A DNA stretch of 64,000 nucleotides from contig JANPIN010000077.1 in the NCBI GenBank assembly GCA_031425035.1, forward strand, positions 1 through 64,000. The letters are read 5' to 3'. Within the stretch, counting starts at the first letter, position 1. Each line of letters starts with the position of its first letter. Below, piece by piece: positions 58,848-64,000 of the stretch. The position numbers and the translations under genes are program-made. This DNA is from M3007 sp031425035. GTDB taxonomy: Bacteria; Bacteroidota; Bacteroidia; Chitinophagales; Saprospiraceae. Under the pieces are notes generated by a model, which made no database searches, was not told the origin of the DNA, and was given only the letters and a program-made list of their open reading frames with translations.

Positions 58848-59975
58848 TTACTGCCCGTTGATCTTCAATATTTTTATCTCCACCCGCTGATTGGCCCGCC
58901 GGCCTTCCGGCGTGGTATTCTGTTGAATGGGGTTTTTCTTGCCATAACCTTTGGACTGTACCCGTTCGGCGGTAATACCCTGGCTGGTAAGCCATTCCGC
59001 TACGGACTTAGCGCGGTTGGTCGACAGTTCGTTGGCAAATTGTTCGCCGGGAACATTGTTCGTATGACCACCGATTTCCACGTACACGTCCGGGTTATTG
59101 CGTAAAAAGTTCAGCAACTCTTTTAATGCCGTTACACTTTCCTCTTTGAGGTCGTATTTATTTGCTTCGAAATAAACTTTATCGAGGCGGACAATATCGC
59201 CGGCTTTGAGTTTGGTATGATCCAGTTTGACGGGTGCTGGCGCCGGAGCAGGTGGTTTAGGTACCGGTTTAGGTTTTGGTGCCGGTGGTTTGTCGGCTCC
59301 TTTCGCCGTAATGACCGGAGTTTCCGGCATTTTCTCCGGTCCGCAGCTTATTTGCTTAATCGGCGAGGCATTATCCACCAGAATGTTACCATTATAAGGG
59401 AAAAGCAGCGGTGTTTTGTAGTAGGCTTCCAGCATAATATAATTCCAGGAACCCTTTTTGGGGCTCAGCCGGCAATTAGACGTTAGCCAGCGGGTGTTCT
59501 GGATAATGGAAGTTTCATAGAGCGGCTCCCCTTTTTCGCAGGGGCTGTTCCCACCCCAGATGATCAGGCGGGCGGGGGTGGCGTAGCTGGAAAATGTCTG
59601 CGAAGTTTTCGTAGGGCTCATGTATTCCAGGGAGCGGCACAGGTCGATGGAGAATTCGTAACACTGATTCTGTTCCAGCGGGCGACTAAGCCGCTGGCCC
59701 ACCATTTCCCAGGTCTCATTATCCCGCACGACCAGTCCCAGATAGGACTGCCCATTGCTGGGAGCCAGGGTAACGCCGAACCAACCAGGCTGCACATCGG
59801 GCGGGGTCTCCCCGCGTGGACCGCAATCGTTCCAACCATTTGGTTGCTGACCGGCCCGGGGTAAATCCTCGAAAGAGGGATTGACCAGCATGATCGGCGT
59901 ATCTTTTTGGGCAATTGCCAACAGGGGTAAAGCCAGCAAAAAGGCCACATTTTTAACTTTACTTTCAAAAGACAT
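58848..59975 (-). CDS. OmpA-family outer membrane protein with N-terminal ligand-type domain
   Basis: A 375-aa exported protein. Signal peptide: NVAFLLALPLLAIAQ. Residues 25-215 form a domain beginning LVNPSFEDLPRAGQQPNGWNDCG, of the type found in carbohydrate-binding or discoidin-like modules, with several Cys. A Pro/Lys/Ala linker (220-250) leads to the peptidoglycan-binding OmpA domain (260-375), marked by VYVEIGGHTNNVPGEQFANELSTNRAKSVAEWL and GYGKKNPIQQNTTPEGRRANQRVEI. It anchors something to the cell wall; what the N-terminal domain binds is unknown. It is the last gene of its own transcript. Confidence 0.88.
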   Translation of the reverse strand: MSFESKVKNVAFLLALPLLAIAQKDTPIMLVNPSFEDLPRAGQQPNGWNDCGPRGETPPDVQPGWFGVTLAPSNGQSYLGLVVRDNETWEMVGQRLSRPLEQNQCYEFSIDLCRSLEYMSPTKTSQTFSSYATPARLIIWGGNSPCEKGEPLYETSIIQNTRWLTSNCRLSPKKGSWNYIMLEAYYKTPLLFPYNGNILVDNASPIKQISCGPEKMPETPVITAKGADKPPAPKPKPVPKPPAPAPAPVKLDHTKLKAGDIVRLDKVYFEANKYDLKEESVTALKELLNFLRNNPDVYVEIGGHTNNVPGEQFANELSTNRAKSVAEWLTSQGITAERVQSKGYGKKNPIQQNTTPEGRRANQRVEIKILKINGQ

Positions 59976-60166
59976 AGTGTGCTGTTTTGATTAGGATTCG
60001 TGGCGGGGCAATTGCAAAGGCTATGCCATTCGTTAAACCGCCTTGCCCGCCTTCGTACAGAGTTGCGTGCATTAACGCCGGAAACTCTGGTTTTCATGCC
60101 TTATTCTGAACTTTTGACGATCAATTAAACAATTACCACAGTAAAAAACCGGTCTGGTACGGCAAA

Positions 60167-60193
60167 CGGCCTGCGGCTTTTTGCCGCAGGCCG
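60167..60193. terminator. strong hairpin between the acyl-CoA dehydrogenase and OmpA-family genes
   Basis: A perfect 11-bp stem, CGGCCTGCGGC with GCCGCAGGCCG, around a loop of five T, starting 52 bp after the acyl-CoA dehydrogenase stop on the minus strand. The minus-side T-tract is short (TTTGCC), so termination is likely but not ideal. Confidence 0.65.
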
Positions 60194-60244
60194 CTTCCGT
60201 AGAGGTTTTTTTTGAATGAATGATCCAGAAAATTACCCCTTTTA

Positions 60245-61468
60245 CTATTTAAAAGCATCGATTCCGGTGACGTCCATGCCGGTAATCAGCAGGTGAATAT
60301 CGTGGGTGCCTTCGTAGGTAAGTACCGTTTCGAGGTTCATCATGTGGCGCATGACGGGGTATTCATTCGTGATGCCCATACCGCCATGGATCTGACGGGC
60401 TTCGCGGGCGATCGTCAGGGCCATGTGTACGTTATTACGTTTGGCCATGCTCACTTGTGCGGCGGTCACCTTGCCTTCGTTGGCCAGGGTGCCGAGCCGC
60501 CAGGCCAGCAACTGCGCTTTGGTGATCTCGGTGATCATTTCTGCGAGTTTCTTCTGGGTTAACTGGAAGCCGGCAATGGGTTTACCAAACTGCATCCGTT
60601 CCTGCGAGTACCGCAGGGCCGAATCGTAGCAATCCAGCGCGGCGCCGATAGCACCCCAGGCAATACCGTAGCGGGCTTTCGTGAGGCAGGTGAGCGGTCC
60701 GCGCAGGCCTACGACGCCGGGCAGGGTGTTGGCCTTGGGTACGCGTACATCGTGGAATACCAGTTCGCCGGTAATGCTGGCGCGCAGCGACCATTTACCG
60801 TGGATTTCCGGCGCGGTAAAGCCGGGCATGCCTTTTTCCACGATCACGCCGCGGATCTTTCCTTCCGGATCTTTGGCCCACACGACAGCGATATCGGCCA
60901 GCGGGGAGTTGGTGATCCACATTTTGGCGCCGTTGAGGATCCAGTGGTCGCCATCGTCCTGCAGGTTGGTGGTCATTTCTCCAGGATTGGAGCCGGCATC
61001 GGGTTCCGTGAGGCCAAAACAGCCGATCATTTCTCCGCTGGCCAGTTTGGGCAGGTAGTGCCGGCGATGGTCTTCCGAACCGAACTTATAGATCGGGTAC
61101 ATGACCAGCGAGCCCTGCACGGAAGCCATGGAGCGAATACCGGAGTCGCCGCGTTCGAGTTCCTGCATAATAATGCCGTAAGCGATCTCGTCCATACCGC
61201 CGCCGCCGTATTCAGCGGGTAAGGAAGGACCGAAAGCGCCGATTTCCGCCAGTCCTTTAAAGAGGTGTACGGGGCATTTGGACTTATCGGAATATTCTTC
61301 AATAATGGGACTTACTTCATTTTTCACCCATTGGCGCACGGCATCGCGGGCGAGCAGGTGTTCGGAGCTGAGCAGGTCGTCCACGCCGTAGTAGTCGTGG
61401 TGCTGATAGCGATCTTCGCGGGCGGTGCGGGGCTGGGCGGTGGCTACGCCATTTCCTTGTTCGGACAT
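60245..61468 (-). CDS. gcdH: acyl-CoA dehydrogenase, glutaryl-CoA dehydrogenase-like
   Basis: A 407-aa FAD-dependent acyl-CoA dehydrogenase. It most resembles glutaryl-CoA dehydrogenase, which oxidises and decarboxylates glutaryl-CoA to crotonyl-CoA in lysine and tryptophan breakdown. Marks include GAFGPSLPAEYGGGGMDEIAYG, GCFGLTEPDAGSNPGEM, KMWITNSPLADIAVVWAK, the GKWSLRASITGELVF stretch and the catalytic-base region NLETVLTYEGTHDIHLL with its Glu. The TYEGTHDIH motif and total length fit GcdH better than short-chain enzymes, but substrate is inferred. A TACTTTTG element 113 bp upstream may drive it. Confidence 0.85.
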   Translation of the reverse strand: MSEQGNGVATAQPRTAREDRYQHHDYYGVDDLLSSEHLLARDAVRQWVKNEVSPIIEEYSDKSKCPVHLFKGLAEIGAFGPSLPAEYGGGGMDEIAYGIIMQELERGDSGIRSMASVQGSLVMYPIYKFGSEDHRRHYLPKLASGEMIGCFGLTEPDAGSNPGEMTTNLQDDGDHWILNGAKMWITNSPLADIAVVWAKDPEGKIRGVIVEKGMPGFTAPEIHGKWSLRASITGELVFHDVRVPKANTLPGVVGLRGPLTCLTKARYGIAWGAIGAALDCYDSALRYSQERMQFGKPIAGFQLTQKKLAEMITEITKAQLLAWRLGTLANEGKVTAAQVSMAKRNNVHMALTIAREARQIHGGMGITNEYPVMRHMMNLETVLTYEGTHDIHLLITGMDVTGIDAFK

Positions 61469-61580
61469 TTTTCCCTTTATTTTGGTTAGGTAAATTGCTG
61501 AAGTAGAGCGGTTTTCAGGTCGTCGTTCCCGGACGTTTTTTCAAAAAAACAAACCGAAAAAGGCCTTTTAAAATCCTCCG

Positions 61581-61588
61581 CAAAAGTA
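61581..61588 (-). promoter_or_regulatory. putative -7 element (TACTTTTG) of the acyl-CoA dehydrogenase gene
   Basis: An exact TAnnTTTG match on the minus strand, about 113 bp upstream of the start codon, in an AT-rich spacer. A nearby TTTG lies only 3 bp away, too close for a -33 element. Confidence 0.35.
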
Positions 61589-61705
61589 AACAAACTTTTT
61601 AAGCGTCTGGCGACAGAAGTTACATTTTTCTTATTTTGACAGAATATAATTTCTTAAATACTTAAAAAACTTATTTAAAAACGAAGATGCTTTGGAGCTG
61701 ATTCG

Positions 61706-62041
61706 CTACCACGCCCAGTCGTCCATGCCTTCCAGGGGGATGGGCTTCACCGTTTTTTTGGTATGCACCCGCTGCTGCTGCCGTTCCAGCACCAGTCGGG
61801 CGAGGGCCAGGGCGGGCGGTTCGGGCGAGGCCGGGTGCAGGGCGATGTTGATCTTGGGTTCCAGCACATCGAGGCGGTAAAGCATACTCAGCAGGTAGTC
61901 GGGCTGGCGTTCGAGCATTTGATCGATCCGTTCGGCGAGCAGGGCGAGCAGTTCCGCTTCCGTAGTGGGCGGCGCGGCGGTTTCCAGTTCGAAGGGTCCG
62001 CGTAAAAGATCGGTAGTCTGTTGCAGAGAGTCGTCCGTCAT
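61706..62041 (-). CDS. small conserved-looking protein of unknown function
   Basis: A 111-aa soluble protein starting MTDDSLQQTTDLLRGPFEL. It is mostly helical: LLALLAERIDQMLERQPDYLLSMLYRLDVLEP in the centre and PPALALARLVLERQQQR later, ending GMDDWAW. The acidic-aromatic end resembles the tips used for protein contacts. I recognise no family. The start at 62041 is chosen because the frame extension to 62101 overlaps a TACCTTTG promoter element. It shares a divergent control region with the cystathionine gamma-synthase gene. Confidence 0.65.
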   Translation of the reverse strand: MTDDSLQQTTDLLRGPFELETAAPPTTEAELLALLAERIDQMLERQPDYLLSMLYRLDVLEPKINIALHPASPEPPALALARLVLERQQQRVHTKKTVKPIPLEGMDDWAW

Positions 62042-62045
62042 AGTG

Positions 62046-62053
62046 CAAAGGTA
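62046..62053 (-). promoter_or_regulatory. putative -7 element (TACCTTTG) of the 111-aa protein gene
   Basis: An exact TAnnTTTG match only 5 bp upstream of the start codon. This implies a leaderless or near-leaderless message, or a start further downstream. Confidence 0.4.
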
Positions 62054-62118
62054 GGCGAGTTTGCACTGGCAGTTTTCGGCGAATACAATTTCCGCTTCCA
62101 AAAGCAGGCCATTGCCCT

Positions 62119-62126
62119 ACCTTTGC
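62119..62126 (+). promoter_or_regulatory. putative -7 element (TACCTTTG) of the metB-like gene
   Basis: The same octamer as the one facing the other way at 62046, 34 bp upstream of the start codon at 62160. It supports that start over an ATG at 62061 in the same frame. Confidence 0.5.
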
Positions 62127-62159
62127 GCGCCTTTAATCAATCATCCACCACCTGACATT

Positions 62160-63305
62160 ATGAAATTCGCGACAAAAGTAATTCACGCGGGCATCGAGCC
62201 GGATCCATCGACCGGCGCCGTGATGACCCCAATTTTTCAGACCTCCACCTATGCACAATCGGCGCCCGGCGAACACCAGGGGTACGAATATGCCCGTACC
62301 CAGAATCCCACCCGTACGGTGTTGGAGCGCAATCTGGCCGCCCTCGAAAACGGGGTGGACGCCATTTGTTTCGGCTCCGGACTGGCGGCGCAGGATGCGG
62401 TGACCAAGCTCTTCGCTTCCGGCGATGAAATACTGGCGGTCAATGACTTATACGGCGGCAGTTACCGCCAGATGGTGCGTATATTTGGGCAGTGGGGTCT
62501 GAAAAGCCGCTTCGTTGATATGTACACCGCTGAAAATGTGGAACGCGAAATCGGGCCGGACACCAAACTGATCTGGATCGAAACGCCCACCAACCCCATG
62601 CTCAATGTGGTGGATATTGCAGCCGTTTGTGCCATTGCCAAAAAACACGGCATTCTCACCTGCGTCGACAACACCTTCGCTTCGCCATTTCTGCAAAATC
62701 CCCTCGATATGGGCGCCGACATCGTGCTGCATTCGGCTACGAAATACCTCGGCGGCCACTCCGACGTGGTGCACGGTTGCCTGGTCGTGAAAGATCCGGA
62801 GCTGGGGCAGCGGCTGCATTTTATCCAGAATGCGAGTGGCGCCGTGCCGGGACCGCAGGACTGTTTCCTGATATTACGCGGCATTAAAACGCTGCATTTG
62901 CGGGTCGAACGGGCTTGCCAGAATGCCGAGAAAGTGGCGCAATTTCTGGCGGCGCATCCCAAGGTGGCCAAGGTATTCTGGCCGGGATTTGCCGACCATC
63001 CCAACCACGCGATTGCTAAAAAGCAAATGCGGATGTTTGGCGGTATGGTCTCCTTTGATCTGCATGACAATACCCTGGAAGCCGCTACGCGGGTGTTGAG
63101 CGGCACCCATCTGTTTACCCTGGCCGAATCGCTGGGCGGCGTGGAATCGCTCATCGGGCACCCGGCCAGCATGACCCACGCCAGTATTCCCCGGGAATCG
63201 CGGCTGAAAGTGGGGCTCACCGACTCGCTGATCCGCCTGAGTATCGGGGTGGAAGATGTGGATGACCTGATCGAAGATCTGGCGGCGGCGTTGACAATGG
63301 CTTAA
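62160..63305 (+). CDS. metB: cystathionine gamma-synthase / lyase family PLP enzyme
   Basis: A 381-aa Cys/Met metabolism PLP-dependent enzyme, making or cleaving cystathionine in methionine and cysteine synthesis. PLP-binding Lys195 is in HSATKYLGGHSDVVHG, with the fold marks TSTYAQSAPGEHQGYEYARTQNPTR (substrate/PLP phosphate contact region), the LYGGSYRQM motif and ETPTNPMLNVVDI with the pyridine-nitrogen Asp in TCVDNTFASP. The C-terminus has SLGGVESLIGHPASMTHASIP. Sequence alone does not separate gamma-synthase from gamma-lyase. The ATG at 62160 is chosen on family length and on the promoter element upstream. Confidence 0.9.
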   Translation: MKFATKVIHAGIEPDPSTGAVMTPIFQTSTYAQSAPGEHQGYEYARTQNPTRTVLERNLAALENGVDAICFGSGLAAQDAVTKLFASGDEILAVNDLYGGSYRQMVRIFGQWGLKSRFVDMYTAENVEREIGPDTKLIWIETPTNPMLNVVDIAAVCAIAKKHGILTCVDNTFASPFLQNPLDMGADIVLHSATKYLGGHSDVVHGCLVVKDPELGQRLHFIQNASGAVPGPQDCFLILRGIKTLHLRVERACQNAEKVAQFLAAHPKVAKVFWPGFADHPNHAIAKKQMRMFGGMVSFDLHDNTLEAATRVLSGTHLFTLAESLGGVESLIGHPASMTHASIPRESRLKVGLTDSLIRLSIGVEDVDDLIEDLAAALTMA

Positions 63306-63317
63306 TAAAAGCGCATA

Positions 63318-64000
63318 ATGGGCCTCGTACAACGGCAAAGTATTAAATACAGCATCATGAACTGGGTCGGGGTACTGATCGGGGTTTTCAGTACGCTGTT
63401 TATTTATCCGCATGCGCTGGAGGAATACGGTTTAATGCGGTTTTTGCTGGATACCTCCATGTTGTTATTCCCTTTGTTATCCATCGGGATCAACTCGCTG
63501 ACGATCCGTTTTTTTCCGCAATTTGAAAATAGTGAAAGGGGCCACCATGGTTTTCTGGGCGTTTTGCTGTTGTGGGGCGTAGCTGGATACGCTTTTTTTG
63601 CCTTGCTGGCCCTGCTTGGCTGGCCGTATATTTTTGAATTTTACAAGGGCCGCAGCGTCTTGTTTCCGCAGTATTTGTGGCTGCTGTTTCCCTTGTCTTT
63701 CCTGACCCTGCTGAATTCCATTTTCAGCCAGTACACCATTAATTTCAAGCGCATCGTCATTCCTTCGCTGCTGCTGGATTTTTCCCAGAAGGTGACTTTA
63801 CCGCTGCTGGTGCTGGCTTACTGGCAACACTGGATTTCCCTCGAACTGATGCTGACCGGGGTCGTGGTGTACATGGTGGTGGTGACTGCGGGTTTCGTTA
63901 CGTATATTGTGTACCTGCGCGCCTGGTTCTGGCGGCCGGATTTCTACTTTTTTAATTGGGCCATGGTGCGTAAAATGCTGGATTACGCGGCTTTCGGCAT
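63318..64000 (+). CDS. polysaccharide flippase (Wzx/MATE-like), cut by the right edge
   Basis: The first 227 codons of a polytopic membrane protein, open to the window edge. It starts MGLVQRQSIKYSIMNWVGVLIGVFSTLFIYPHALEEYGLMRFL, typical of oligosaccharide flippases, where a short basic N-terminus leads into the first of 12-14 helices. Five to six helices are visible. The Arg in SLTIRFFPQFE and the YTINFKRIVIPSLLLDFSQK loop fit the family. It begins 12 bp after the metB-like stop and may share its transcript. The flipped lipid-linked sugar cannot be inferred. Confidence 0.85.
   Translation, partial: MGLVQRQSIKYSIMNWVGVLIGVFSTLFIYPHALEEYGLMRFLLDTSMLLFPLLSIGINSLTIRFFPQFENSERGHHGFLGVLLLWGVAGYAFFALLALLGWPYIFEFYKGRSVLFPQYLWLLFPLSFLTLLNSIFSQYTINFKRIVIPSLLLDFSQKVTLPLLVLAYWQHWISLELMLTGVVVYMVVVTAGFVTYIVYLRAWFWRPDFYFFNWAMVRKMLDYAAFG

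Overview
The window comes from a member of the Bacteroidota. Saprospiria-like bacteria (Saprospira, Haliscomenobacter, Lewinella) fit best, but that placement is inference. The evidence is two secreted proteins with type IX secretion (T9SS) C-terminal sorting domains, the gliding/T9SS genes sprE (porW), gldB and gldE, a BatD protein, a DUF3276/PUR protein, a GH97 glycosidase, and upstream motifs matching the phylum-specific -7 element TAnnTTTG. No phage, plasmid or transposase gene is seen. Most of the window reads as ordinary chromosome, with a few unusual insertions and dispersed repeats.

Layout. 1-7600: PBP1A, a GT2 glycosyltransferase, peroxiredoxin Bcp, LptB, a YqeY-like protein and a conserved 471-aa protein of unknown role. 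7.8-16.6 kb: a peptide-binding protein, DUF3127, a Trp-repeat secreted protein, DUF2141, an RGG-repeat/PUR nucleic-acid-binding protein, an amidohydrolase and a dipeptidyl-peptidase IV. 16.7-24.1 kb: two tandem paralogous giant T9SS proteins with reprolysin-like domains whose first zinc-binding His is Gln in both. 24.3-31.9 kb: DUF3467, MurQ, LpxK, tRNA-Phe, a degenerate MtfA-like protein, an M23 peptidase and SprE. 32-38.5 kb, minus strand: M20 peptidase, BatD, GldB and the iron-sulfur set iscS-iscU-iscA. 38.7-43.3 kb: a short methylmalonyl-CoA mutase small subunit, a DUF1905/YdeI protein, an FAH-family hydrolase, an NtrC-type regulator and a coiled-coil secreted protein. 43.3-46.7 kb: an intergenic cluster of DnaA-box-like 9-mers beside an AT-rich stretch, then dnaB carrying a full-length intein with a LAGLIDADG homing endonuclease. 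46.7-64 kb: GH97, M29 aminopeptidase, GldE, a UbiA-like membrane protein, a peptidase/TolB-propeller/beta-barrel fusion, GlgB, a Crp/Fnr regulator, an OmpA-family protein, a glutaryl-CoA dehydrogenase-like enzyme, a small unknown protein, a cystathionine gamma-synthase-like enzyme and the start of a polysaccharide flippase.

Shared themes. Envelope and surface biology dominates: cell wall synthesis and recycling (PBP1A, MurQ, M23), LPS (LptB, LpxK), and gliding/T9SS components with T9SS cargo. Non-coding structure is unusually patterned. A palindromic repeat family built from ACGGATTT-type units sits in every tail-to-tail gene junction longer than 100 bp (four of four) and was seen nowhere else. 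A second family of GGTTGAT-type inverted repeats fills the leaders and spacers of several minus-strand genes, including the isc operon. A third GGGGCAACG-type palindrome occurs near 10.1 kb, with a probable reduced relative near 4.8 kb.

Best candidates for something undescribed: the QExxH T9SS pair, the convergent-junction palindromes, the RGG-PUR protein, and the possible replication origin next to an intein-bearing helicase gene.
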